Below are positions 1-5,724 of a stretch of DNA of 7,536 nt, one piece after another. Positions within the stretch are counted from its first letter, which is position 1, and the number at the start of each line of letters is the position of its first letter. This stretch comes from JAVKSL01 sp039583695 (lineage in GTDB: Bacteria > Actinomycetota > Acidimicrobiia > Acidimicrobiales > JAJPHD01). The notes below the pieces were generated by a model. It did no database searches and was not told the origin of the DNA. It saw only the letters and a program-made list of their open reading frames with translations. The stretch is from positions 1 to 7,536 of the forward strand of contig JAVKSL010000121.1 in NCBI GenBank assembly GCA_039583695.1. The letters are read 5' to 3'. Position numbers and translations under genes: made by a program.

Positions 1-237
1 CGGCGTGAGGTCGACGCGGACGCCGACCGCTCGCTCCCAGCGGTAGCCGTGGAGTCGGTCGTCAGCCAGGCGCCCGACGACTCGCCCGGAGGTGACCAGC
101 CAGGGTCGGACGGCCAGCGGTGCTTGCTCGCCAGGCTTGATTGGCGGGCCCAGTCCAGTTGAACCGCACCGGCACTTCGGCCCACACCCTCTCGCCGGGG
201 TCGAGCACGACGCCTACGCCGTAGGGGCGGGCGGCAT
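1..237 (-). pseudogene. Conserved actinobacterial hypothetical protein, frameshifted and cut by the window edge
   Basis: This is a protein of unknown function read in three successive frames. An ATG at 237-235 gives MPPAP. The reading GVGVVLDPGERVWAEVPVRF follows in a second frame, and PLAVRPWLVTSGRVVGRL (about 120-67), then HGYRWERAVGVRVDLTP, in a third. One missing C in the C run near 221-224 would join the first two frames. One extra base near 148-155 would join the last two. From memory, small actinobacterial proteins near conjugative-element genes have this layout (V-L-PGE-VWAEVP, then RPWLVT-RVVGRL, then G-RW-VDLTPG), but no named function is known to me. The 3' end lies outside the window. 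The IS256 insertion sits about 80 bp upstream. Decay is likelier than recoding, but indel errors in the read cannot be excluded. Confidence 0.6.
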
Positions 238-309
238 GATCCTGGTCGTGGTAAAGGTCGAGGGCGAGGTCGCGGCTTCGGCGCCGAGGGGCGGCTGACT
301 GGTGATGTG
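214..309 (-). pseudogene. Distal piece of the relaxase C-terminus, downstream of the IS insertion
   Basis: If the IS and one copy of the target duplication are removed, the minus-strand reading ending STVAAYRDRW at the target site continues here as HITSQPPLGAEA. In the next frame it reads RDLALDLYHDQDHAA. MobF-type relaxases of actinobacteria often end with YRDRW-I followed by a LG-E stretch and a charged helix. The frame change between LGAEA and RDLAL implies another indel. In the uninterrupted frame the stop is TAG at 216-214. The boundary with the following hypothetical gene is uncertain. Confidence 0.4.
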
Positions 310-317
310 CCAGCGGT
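310..317. repeat. 8-bp target-site duplication, left copy
   Basis: The sequence CCAGCGGT lies directly outside the left IS end and is repeated exactly at 1781-1788 outside the right end. IS256-family elements typically generate 8-9 bp duplications. The perfect match points to a single, fairly recent insertion with no later rearrangement across the ends. Confidence 0.92.
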
Positions 318-344
318 GGTGGCGTCCCAAGTCCGGTGTAAAAG
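318..344 (+). repeat. Left terminal inverted repeat of the IS256 element
   Basis: It begins GGTGGCGTCCCA and contains the inner block CCGGTGTAAAAG. It pairs with 1754-1780, with mismatches at positions 5, 13, 14 and 15 from the tip. It lies downstream of the transposase stop. Confidence 0.88.
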
Positions 345-375
345 GCCAGTGGGTGCAGGTTCCTGTTGAATGATT

Positions 376-1697
376 CTATGCGGCAGCTGTGACAGCTTCG
401 TGGTCGGTCTGGATGATCTCCTTGGTCGCTGGAATGGGTGTGGGTGGGTCCTGCAAGCGATGCCGTAGATCTACCAGGTGACGGGTGGTAGCGGGGGTGT
501 GACCCACGCCACGCCAGCCCCGGCTCGCCCGGTCGAGCACCGCCCAGACGAGGCTCAAACAGCTGCGCTCTCCGGGCAGTCGTCCGATCACCTTGACCCG
601 CCGGCGGGTCTCGCCGAAGGTGCGCTCTATGAAGTTGGAGTGCCGTATGCGCCCCCAATGCTCGGGGGGAAAGCGCAGGTAGGCGGTGAGGCACGCCTGG
701 TCCCTGCGCAGGCAGTCCACTGCAGCGGGGTAGTTGGGTCGGTACTTGGCGTCGAAGGCGTCGATCCGAGAACGTGCCTGGGAGATGGCGTTATCGGCCG
801 AGGAGGTGTCGAGACCCTCGAAGATCTTCCAGTAGGCCACCTTGACCTCGCCCTGCGCACCGAGGGGGACCTTGGACAAGATGTTGCGGGAGCGGTGAAT
901 GAGACAACGTTGTCTCAGCGCAGTGGGGAACACGACCTCGACGGCACCGATGAGGCCTGGCGCACCGTCGGAGATGACCAGCAGGGGAGCCCGCAGCCCA
1001 CGGCCGGCCAGGTCAGCGAGGAACTGCGCCCAAGCGTCATGGGACTCAGACGCCCCGGGCCCGAGCGCAACGAGCACCGGGGCCCCCTCGCTCGTCAGTC
1101 CCCAAGCGGCCAGCACCGGCTCCGCTCGGGCCTCGGCGTGCATCTTGAAGTGCGAGCCGTCCAAAAACATGTAGTCGAGCTCGAGCTCTCCTAGCTCACG
1201 GCGCTTCCAGACGTCGAACTGCGCCTTGATGGCCTCACATACCCGGCTGACGCTGGACTTTGACAGTGCCGCCTCGGCGCCGAGCGCATCCGCCAGTGTC
1301 GCTTCGACATCACGCACCGACAGGCCCCCCGCACGAAACCGGCGATGACGAGAGATTCCAGGGCGTTGGTGCGCGTCACTCCGACGCCGAGCAGGCGGGA
1401 GGCGAAGGCCTCGTCGGTGTCCCGCAGCTTGGGGCGCTCGATGGTGATCGGCCCGGCGGTGGTCTTGATCGTGGTGGCGCAGTAACCGTTGCGTGAGCCC
1501 TCGCGCTCTCGCTCGCCTCGCGAGTAGCGTTCCCGGCCCAAAAACTCGGTCACCTCGGCCTCGACTGCGGTCTGCATGATCAGGCGAACGCCCAAGCAGG
1601 CGACCTTCTCCAGCACCTCGCCCAGCTCGGCAGGCGACGCGAACAGCTCGTCGATTTCGCCACGGATGCGCTCCATGGGTGATACTCGTGTAGTCAC
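376..1697 (-). pseudogene. IS256/Mutator-type DDE transposase, split by a frameshift
   Basis: The two frames together encode about 440 aa of an IS256-type transposase, which cuts and moves the surrounding element. The N-terminal frame (1697-1191) matches the family to IAGFVRG. The C-terminal frame (to 376) resumes at LSVRDVEATLADALG. The catalytic acidic residues are visible: D in FLDGSHF, D in VISDGAPGL and E in NFIERTFGE. The family's C-x2-H motif is seen in RCLIHRSRN. The frame changes at a G6 run (plus-strand C6, 1325-1330). Four Gs would give the family-like VRGLSV, so the gene appears to carry two extra bases. A -1 slip on the run would also restore the frame, giving VRGGLSV. The GTG start at 1697 has an AAGGAG Shine-Dalgarno about 10 nt upstream; ATG at 1676 is an alternative. 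The plus-strand ORF across 478-1194 is a shadow. Confidence 0.93.
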
Positions 1698-1753
1698 GGG
1701 TGTGGGTCTCCTTTCAGTGTTTCTCGCTCTGAAGGAAGCCTACGCCCGTGGCA

Positions 1754-1780
1754 CTTTTACACCGGGGATGGGACGGCACC
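1754..1780 (-). repeat. Right terminal inverted repeat of the IS256 element
   Basis: Read inward on the minus strand it begins GGTGCCGTCCCA and carries CCGGTGTAAAAG, matching 318-344 at 23 of 27 positions. It lies upstream of the transposase start, so it probably also overlaps the element's promoter region. Confidence 0.88.
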
Positions 1781-1788
1781 CCAGCGGT
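1781..1788. repeat. 8-bp target-site duplication, right copy
   Basis: CCAGCGGT is identical to 310-317. On the minus strand it reads ACCGCTGG, which supplies the D-R-W codons of the interrupted relaxase reading. Confidence 0.92.
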
Positions 1789-2006
1789 CCCGGTAAGCGG
1801 CGACGGTCGAGACTTCGCGGAGCCAGCGTTCCCGCCGGGCGGGCTCGGACGAAGGGTTCCCGAGCCCGACGACCCCAAGGCCGGCCGGCCTCCACCGCCT
1901 CGGCTGCCAGGGTCCTGGCCCGATCCTTCATCGCCCGGTGCCGCTCGGCCAGGGCCGTCGCCAGCTCAGGGTCGGTCACTGTCGGGAAGAGTCGCGACAA
2001 CTCGTT
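1789..2006 (-). pseudogene. C-terminal remnant of a MobF (TrwC/TraA-like) conjugative relaxase
   Basis: The minus strand reads LSRLFPTVTDPELATALAERHRAM and RTLAAEAVEAGRPW in one frame, then VVGLGNPSSEPARRERWLREVSTVAAYRDRW in the next. The pattern helix-PELA-ALAERxxAM-(8-20)-PW-LG-P-PARRERWLR-VATVAAYRDRW is what I know from the extreme C-terminus of actinobacterial MobF relaxases, which nick DNA at oriT and carry a helicase domain. Neither of those domains is present here. The frames would join if one G were removed from the GGGG at 1866-1863. A TAG at 2009-2007 cuts the reading upstream, and I see no relaxase homology to the right of it. The IS256 element interrupts the gene at 1788. Only a tail remains, so it cannot function as a relaxase. 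The assignment is from memory of family patterns. Confidence 0.6.
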
Positions 2007-2113
2007 CTACGAGGTCGGGACCACCTACCTCTGGTTACCAGCGGCGTGACCAGGAAGGATGGATGATCTTCACCCGGCAACCGGTCCCGGTGAACAGGAT
2101 GCCGTCTCTGCGG

Positions 2114-2142
2114 TTCCGAACTGGCGGCCGGGATGGCAGAAT
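2114..2142 (+). promoter_or_regulatory. Candidate promoter giving a leaderless transcript
   Basis: A -10-like CAGAAT (2137-2142) ends 6 nt before the GTG at 2149. A weak -35-like TTCCGA (2114-2119) lies 17 nt further upstream. This spacing would start transcription at or next to the GTG, as in the leaderless mRNAs common in actinobacteria. No strong Shine-Dalgarno precedes the GTG, which agrees with this. Confidence 0.35.
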
Positions 2143-2148
2143 GATGGG

Positions 2149-2346
2149 GTGAGCATCGGTAAGGAGCTGTTGGAGGAACGCCGGCGGCGGCGGAGGGCTG
2201 GTGACCCGCCGCTTACCGACGCAGATCGAGCGTTGCTGCGCCGCTTGACCACCGGAGACCTCCAGGGAGAGTTCCAGGCTGCCCTCGACGCGGCGAGCGC
2301 GGCTGATCCGCTGCTCGGCGGCGGAGAACCCGATCCTGAGGACTGA
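2149..2346 (+). CDS. Small hypothetical protein, possible antitoxin-like partner of the next gene
   Basis: This is a 65-aa, highly charged protein beginning VSIGKELLEERRRRRR. A short PPLTDADRALLRRLTTGDL segment follows, and an acidic tail ends GEPDPED. It has no signal peptide or membrane segment, and the mid-part is probably helical. I recognise no named family. The layout of a small charged first gene followed 18 nt later by a second gene (2365) resembles toxin-antitoxin pairs, but that is inference. The GTG start was chosen because the preceding codons (2059-2148) are compositionally unlike it and a promoter-like -10 box ends 6 nt upstream. The gene is intact although its partner is broken. 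Confidence 0.6.
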   Translation: MSIGKELLEERRRRRRAGDPPLTDADRALLRRLTTGDLQGEFQAALDAASAADPLLGGGEPDPED

Positions 2347-2364
2347 TCCGGCCAGGGGCGACAG

Positions 2365-2782
2365 GTGATCGTCGTTGACGAGTACCTGGCAGTACGGGTG
2401 TTCAGCGGCGACTGGCCAACCGGGCTCCCCAACGACGAGCTGGCCTGCCCGCCAGCCGACATTGACGGCTTCTGCAAGCCCTCCACGGCCCCGAGGGGGC
2501 CAGTTATCGCGCATCCTCGCTGACCTGAGTCCGGCGGGGAGCGACGGGCTCCGTCATCCCCACCCCGAAGTGTTCCAGATCCTCGATCCTCGCCCCCTCC
2601 TTGACGAGGCGGCGATCATCGCAGCCCCCTACGGCGGGACCGGACTGTTGATCGCTGAGACCTTGGTCGCCGGGATCACCTACGGCCAGTTGTGCTTCGG
2701 CACCGCCGCCAACGTCGGTCGGGTGGTCGAACGAGCCGCTGGCGAGCTGGGCATCACCGTCCAGGTGATCGACCAACACTGA
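2365..2782 (+). pseudogene. Broken partner gene: conserved hypothetical with two frameshifts and an internal TGA
   Basis: The protein is recognisable across three frames. Frame one, from the GTG at 2365 (AGGGG Shine-Dalgarno at 2354), reads IVVDEYLAVRVFSGDWP then GLPNDELA. Frame two reads ASRH-stop-RLLQALHGP. Frame three reads RGGQLSRILADLSPAG, HPEVFQILDPRPLLDEAA, LLIAETLVAGITYG and ends in VQVIDQH. One lost C near 2444-2445 and one lost C in the run 2489-2492 would join them. The TGA at 2463-2465 stands where I would expect TGG (Trp). Intact, it would be about 139 aa. The IVVDEYLAVRVL start and the late AETL and FGT-NVG segments are vaguely PIN-like, but I do not claim that function. The preceding 65-aa gene ends 18 nt upstream, so the two form one unit. 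Confidence 0.65.
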
Positions 2783-2803
2783 CCGGCCCGCCCGCCGGGG
2801 TGC

Positions 2804-2928
2804 TCAGTCGATGTTGGCGTGGTCTTGGAGCTGGTGGCGGTCGATGTCCGAGACGGCCTTGAGCCGAGCTGTCTCGGAGTCGGCGTCGACCCCGGTGCCG
2901 TCGATGGGATCGCTGCCCGAGCAGCCGG
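2804..2928 (-). pseudogene. Possible gene tail of unknown origin
   Basis: The minus strand carries a protein-like hydrophilic reading, DPIDGTGVDADSETARLKAV then SDIDRHQLQDHANID, ending with TGA at 2806-2804. Its helix-like charge pattern is more natural than the other frames here. No start codon or longer homologous context is visible upstream, and I cannot name a family. It may be the 3' end of a gene truncated by the IS1634-like fragment on its right. Confidence 0.22.
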
Positions 2929-2937
2929 GAAGCCTTC

Positions 2938-3162
2938 GTGGGCCCGGCGTGTCGGGCTCGTGATATCGCTTATGGGTTGATCTTGGCCCGGGTTGTCCAT
3001 CCGCGCACCAAGTTGGCCACGACGAAGTGGTGGGCGGATACGACGCTCGGGAGTGACCTCGGGCTCAGCGATGTGTCCACTGACGAGGTCTATGCAGCAA
3101 TGGACTGGTTGGGAGGCCGCCAAGACCGCATAGAGACGGCTCTGGCAAACAGGCACCTCTGA
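2938..3162 (+). pseudogene. IS1634-like transposase fragment
   Basis: The 74 residues GPACRARDIAYGLILARVVHP, then KLATTKWWADTTLG, then STDEVYAAMDWLGGRQDRIE, ending ANRHL, match the N-terminal to middle part of IS1634-type DDE transposases as I know them. Those enzymes continue after RHL into a catalytic segment of the VLYDvSSsyfEG type. Here a TGA follows directly, so the catalytic core and C-terminus (several hundred residues) are missing. The first GTG (2938) is only the start of readable similarity, and the true N-terminus is also lost. No terminal repeats were found. It is an inactive relic and marks repeated transposition into this region. Confidence 0.68.
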
Positions 3163-3171
3163 GACTCATGT

Positions 3172-3207
3172 AGCCAGAACAACCCGCTGCTCCGGGACGT
3201 TCTGGCT
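3172..3207. repeat. Perfect 9-bp inverted repeat with nested inner stem
   Basis: AGCCAGAAC (3172-3180) pairs with GTTCTGGCT (3199-3207). Inside, CCCG and CGGG can extend the stem after a small internal loop. There is no T run. It starts 9 nt after the stop of the IS1634-like fragment. It could be a terminator, a remnant IS end or a recombination site; the sequence does not decide. Confidence 0.55.
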
Positions 3208-3287
3208 GGTGAAGGTGGGTCTACCTACCCAAACCCACGCAACTTCGGGCTAGTGTCGGAGGGGGACTTTGCCGACGACACGCGAGG

Positions 3288-3440
3288 CTGATCGGCGCGA
3301 CCGTGAACGAACTGATCCCCCTGATCGGAGGTCGTCGGGCTTGTGCGCTGACCGGACGGGCTCAACCCCGCAATGGACCACCCCGCCAGCCTGGACTGGG
3401 GTACCACGCCCCGTCAGAGGTCCATGCTAACGCAAACTAA
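3288..3440 (+). pseudogene. Possible IS3-family OrfB N-terminal remnant
   Basis: The open reading LIGATVNELIPLIGGRRACA then LTGRAQPRNGPPRQ ends with TAA at 3438-3440. IS3-type OrfB proteins often begin with an ELxPxxGxRAACxxxGxxRAxxYRR segment, and ELIPLIGGRRACALTGRAQ resembles it. The rest of the integrase core is absent. The similarity is short and judged by eye, so this is tentative. Confidence 0.3.
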
Positions 3441-3534
3441 CTAATGTCTTAGAGGCCACCTCAGCTGGGCCCGCTGTTACACCCAGCCGCCGCTCGACAC
3501 GCTGGCCCAGCCGCGTTCCTTGGTCTGTATTCTG
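3441..3534. other. Intergenic stretch with no recognised gene
   Basis: I see no coding signal here. Weak self-complementary pieces occur (GCTGGG at 3464-3469 with CCCAGC at 3482-3487), which could help end minus-strand transcription from the glycosyltransferase gene stopping at 3535. This stretch marks the change from the decayed mobile region to the intact minus-strand genes. Confidence 0.4.
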
Positions 3535-4746
3535 TCATGGCTGTGCCAAGCTATTGCCTAGAGACGTGTATGCAATAAAAGCAATGGGCAACAGGCCAAC
3601 GAATATGGCAAGACACACGAATCGACCACGCCTTGTCATTAATGAGCTTAGAGCAATTATCTCTGGGAACAGCCAGCACAAGAACCGCGGCTTAAACCCA
3701 AGGGTAGGATTCGTAGCTAACAGCACCGTGACGCCGACGCAATACGCAACGACACTTCCAGGCATGCGGGCGCTTATCACCGCCCCTAGGCCGACTAGCG
3801 CCGCCATACATCCTCCCCACTCCAACCACCCTGGTCCAAGGGCACTTATCCTCCAAACATGGAGTAGTCCACCACCCAGGCCACGACCGAAGTCAAAGGA
3901 GGCACCCCAAGCCTGGTGTTCAAGGCGAAACCATGTGAGGGCGGAACCATAACGTGCCCCGACGTACACTACGAAGGCCACGAACCCAAGTGGTACCAAT
4001 AGAACAGCTATCCATGCTCCGGAGAGCTTCCGGCGCCGTAACCCCTCAAAGGCTGGAGCAAGACAAGCAAGCACTAACATCATGGCGACGGGGCTGGTAG
4101 CTGTCGCGATCGCGCCGATGAACCCAGCATACGCGTATCGTTTCTTGACAAGCAAAAGAAGGCATCCGGCAGCTAACGCAAGTCCTACGCTCTCACTATA
4201 CAGGAGGCCCCAAGCAATCGCCATTCCAGGGAAGGCCGCGACTAGTATGGCGGAGGTCCATGTCGCTTGTTTGCTTGCCGCCGAACCAAGTTCGACGCAG
4301 AGCGGGTCATGGTTCTTATTCTGTGCCACGAATAGGCACCTGGCGAACCTCCACATCACTATGGTGGTAATGGCCCCACCTGTCACGGAGGCCAGAGTTC
4401 CCGCGCTGAAATAGGAGCCCACGAACGGGCGCAACAACCAGATCGCCGCTGGAAAGATCGGTTCGAACGCTGCTGCACTATATGTAAGTAGGCCCCCGCT
4501 TGACACTGCCAGTGCATGGGGATAACCGTGGGCTGCAATTTCCAAGTAGAAGTGGGAATCCCAGAATCCGATCGGCCCTGTCAGCTGGCCCGCGGTACTG
4601 ATATGGGCCGCTACAACGTCCGCAAGTAGTAATACGAGACGGATGACAGCGTAGAAGCCAAGCAGCGATATAGTGGTGCTAAGCCACTCAGGCACGCGAC
4701 GTCGTGACGACGAAGCGGCCTCGTAAGTAGAGAGATCGAGTCCCAC
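3535..4746 (-). CDS. GT-C fold membrane glycosyltransferase, PIG-V/mannosyltransferase-like
   Basis: This is a multi-pass membrane protein of 403 aa, with about ten hydrophobic segments by eye. It probably moves a sugar from a lipid-linked donor to an acceptor on the outer face of the membrane. Numbered from the upstream ATG at 4788, the key pieces are a first membrane helix (39-59), the extracytoplasmic loop WDSHFYLEIAAHGYP (76-90, where the D of WD is the usual GT-C catalytic acid), LLYSES (195-200), LEHQAWGASFDFG (289-301) and KPRFLCWLFP (367-376). All have counterparts in PIG-V-like mannosyltransferases. The GTG at 4746 was chosen because GGAGG lies 8 nt upstream; the ATG at 4788 has no clear Shine-Dalgarno and adds 14 hydrophilic residues. 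The gene is visibly lower in G+C than its neighbours, suggesting transfer. Donor and acceptor cannot be told from sequence. Confidence 0.8.
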   Translation of the reverse strand: MGLDLSTYEAASSSRRRVPEWLSTTISLLGFYAVIRLVLLLADVVAAHISTAGQLTGPIGFWDSHFYLEIAAHGYPHALAVSSGGLLTYSAAAFEPIFPAAIWLLRPFVGSYFSAGTLASVTGGAITTIVMWRFARCLFVAQNKNHDPLCVELGSAASKQATWTSAILVAAFPGMAIAWGLLYSESVGLALAAGCLLLLVKKRYAYAGFIGAIATATSPVAMMLVLACLAPAFEGLRRRKLSGAWIAVLLVPLGFVAFVVYVGARYGSALTWFRLEHQAWGASFDFGRGLGGGLLHVWRISALGPGWLEWGGCMAALVGLGAVISARMPGSVVAYCVGVTVLLATNPTLGFKPRFLCWLFPEIIALSSLMTRRGRFVCLAIFVGLLPIAFIAYTSLGNSLAQP

Positions 4747-4754
4747 CTTTAAGG

Positions 4755-4759
4755 CCTCC
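4755..4759 (-). promoter_or_regulatory. Ribosome binding site supporting the 4746 GTG start
   Basis: GGAGG on the minus strand, 8 nt before the GTG at 4746-4744, lies inside the longer ORF that begins at ATG 4788. It is the reason for preferring the shorter protein. Confidence 0.55.
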
Positions 4760-4885
4760 AGCTTGTTCGTGCCATCCAAAGCGGCCATGTTCCGTGACCA
4801 TGTTGCTGCTCATAGGGTTCTCTGCTGTTCTAAAGGGGTCCCTCAATCGAGCGGGTGGGGGCTCGGGATTGGGTTCACCACCCGG

Positions 4886-4922
4886 ATGGGGTGCTCCGAG
4901 GTGTTATGTAGGAGCACCCCAT
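4886..4922. repeat. Perfect 12-bp inverted repeat with 13-nt loop
   Basis: ATGGGGTGCTCC (4886-4897) and GGAGCACCCCAT (4911-4922) are exact reverse complements. The repeat lies between the secreted-protein gene and the glycosyltransferase gene. There is no T run. It could be a second terminator or an operator for the glycosyltransferase, whose start is about 100-140 nt further on. Confidence 0.7.
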
Positions 4923-4987
4923 GGCGAAATCGGCTGAAGGTGCGAGAACGGTACCACGTATCCACCAGGGAGCATTCTGATTACCGA

Positions 4988-5017
4988 GGCCGAGCGAGGC
5001 GTTGGCCTCGCTCGGCC
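4988..5017 (-). terminator. Strong hairpin terminator after the secreted-protein gene
   Basis: GGCCGAGCGAGGC (4988-5000) and GCCTCGCTCGGCC (5005-5017) form a perfect 13-bp GC-rich stem with a 4-nt loop, 34 nt beyond the stop at 5052. A U tract is absent, as in many actinobacterial hairpin terminators. It could work in both directions. Confidence 0.7.
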
Positions 5018-5051
5018 GATAGATGCTGTCCGCCTCAGTCAATAGCCTGAG

Positions 5052-5717
5052 TCAGTATGTAGACACATCCCTTACGTCGTTCCCGTCAAGGATCCAGTAT
5101 CGAGGGGTGGCGTCCCCGCCCCCGCCAGTAAACCCATAAGTGCAAGCCGAGTAGTTGCAGTACCCATAGTAGGGAGTGAGGCAGGTGGTTGAGCCGCCAC
5201 CGACGGAGTAGCAGAAGGACTGACCCCAAGCGCCGACGCTCACCGTGAAGTTTACGCCGCATGTCGCTCCCGGTGTTTGGTTGGGGCAGTTGGCGATCAC
5301 GGTGTTGTCAGCTTCTGCGGACGTACCCGACGCCGAGACCCCCGAGCCGGTGTGGCCAATGAGCCCCGGCCCGGAAATCTTGGTCCCCGCTGTTGAGCCA
5401 GTGGTTGCCCCCAGGCGGGTCTCCGCAGAGGCGATGCCAGCGCTGATCGAGGCAATTGAACTCTCGGTGCTAGCCATGCTCGCCCCAACTCCGGCGTCCT
5501 CGCTCGCAGCTTGACCGGCAGAGGAGGGTCCTGCCACGCTGGCACCGTGCGCGATGAGGCCGGGTCCGGAGATGGTCGGAGGGGTCGACGCCACGCTACC
5601 TCCAACGCTGGCCTGAGCTGTCGCCGCGGTAGTGGTCGCTACGAGGAGCGCAACACCGCCAGCCGCCCCGACGAGGACGGCACTAGCGATCGATTTCGAT
5701 AGGTGCTTGTGAAACAT
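5052..5717 (-). CDS. Secreted Ser/Ala/Gly-rich protein with two ISGPGLI motifs and six cysteines
   Basis: This is a 221-aa protein of no family I recognise. It starts MFHKHLSKS, has a hydrophobic stretch (10-33), and has a Sec-type signal peptide with likely cleavage after A-Q-A at 36. The mature part begins with a low-complexity Ser/Ala/Gly/Thr region (37-140) holding two copies of ISGPGLI-x-H (49-57 and 114-122). The C-terminal region (141-221) has six cysteines (144, 153, 169, 179, 187, 192) and is rich in aromatic residues (YYGYCNYSACTYGF, then PRYWILDGNDVRD). It is probably disulfide-bonded outside the cell. ATG 5717 was chosen because GGAGG sits 7 nt upstream; the longer TTG start at 5732 would translate the ribosome binding site. 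It has its own promoter and candidate operator and follows the M56 gene by 81 nt. Function unknown. Confidence 0.82.
   Translation of the reverse strand: MFHKHLSKSIASAVLVGAAGGVALLVATTTAATAQASVGGSVASTPPTISGPGLIAHGASVAGPSSAGQAASEDAGVGASMASTESSIASISAGIASAETRLGATTGSTAGTKISGPGLIGHTGSGVSASGTSAEADNTVIANCPNQTPGATCGVNFTVSVGAWGQSFCYSVGGGSTTCLTPYYGYCNYSACTYGFTGGGGDATPRYWILDGNDVRDVSTY
5359..5378 (-). repeat. Second copy of the ISGPGLI coding repeat
   Basis: This 20-bp stretch encodes ISGPGLI with part of the following residue at about residues 114-120 of the secreted protein. It is an imperfect copy of 5554-5573. The DNA has diverged at synonymous positions while the peptide is unchanged, which suggests selection on the protein motif. 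Confidence 0.6.
5554..5573 (-). repeat. First copy of the ISGPGLI coding repeat
   Basis: It encodes ISGPGLI at residues 49-55 of the secreted protein, shortly after the signal peptide. It pairs with the copy at 5359-5378, 195 bp (65 codons) further into the gene. Confidence 0.6.
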
Positions 5718-5724
5718 CGGTTTA

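Larger units (their letters stand above)
318..1780 (-). mobile_element. IS256-family insertion sequence, 1463 bp, complete with both ends
   Basis: The element is bounded by imperfect terminal inverted repeats (318-344 and 1754-1780, 23 of 27 positions identical) and exact 8-bp target duplications (310-317, 1781-1788). It carries one minus-strand transposase of the Mutator/IS256 type, broken into two frames by a G-run frameshift. Size, single-gene layout, repeat structure and duplication length fit the IS256 family. It is inserted in the C-terminal coding region of a relaxase remnant. Whether it can still move depends on whether the frameshift is real, and on whether ribosomes can slip at the G run. 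Confidence 0.93.

Noticed and set aside
62..694. Minus-strand open frame of 210 codons across the left IS end
   Set aside because: The part within the IS is a shadow of the transposase. Only the portion left of the IS matches real remnants, which are listed separately.
478..1194. Plus-strand open frame of 238 codons
   Set aside because: It lies antisense to the transposase, which has clear catalytic motifs. The plus-strand product has no recognisable pattern and no ribosome binding site.
2035..2514. Minus-strand open frame of 159 codons opposite the small gene pair
   Set aside because: The plus-strand readings carry the natural protein signal. The minus-strand product is a compositional shadow.
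3554..4414. Two plus-strand open frames opposite the glycosyltransferase
   Set aside because: They are antisense to a membrane protein with clear GT-C motifs and have no supporting signals of their own.
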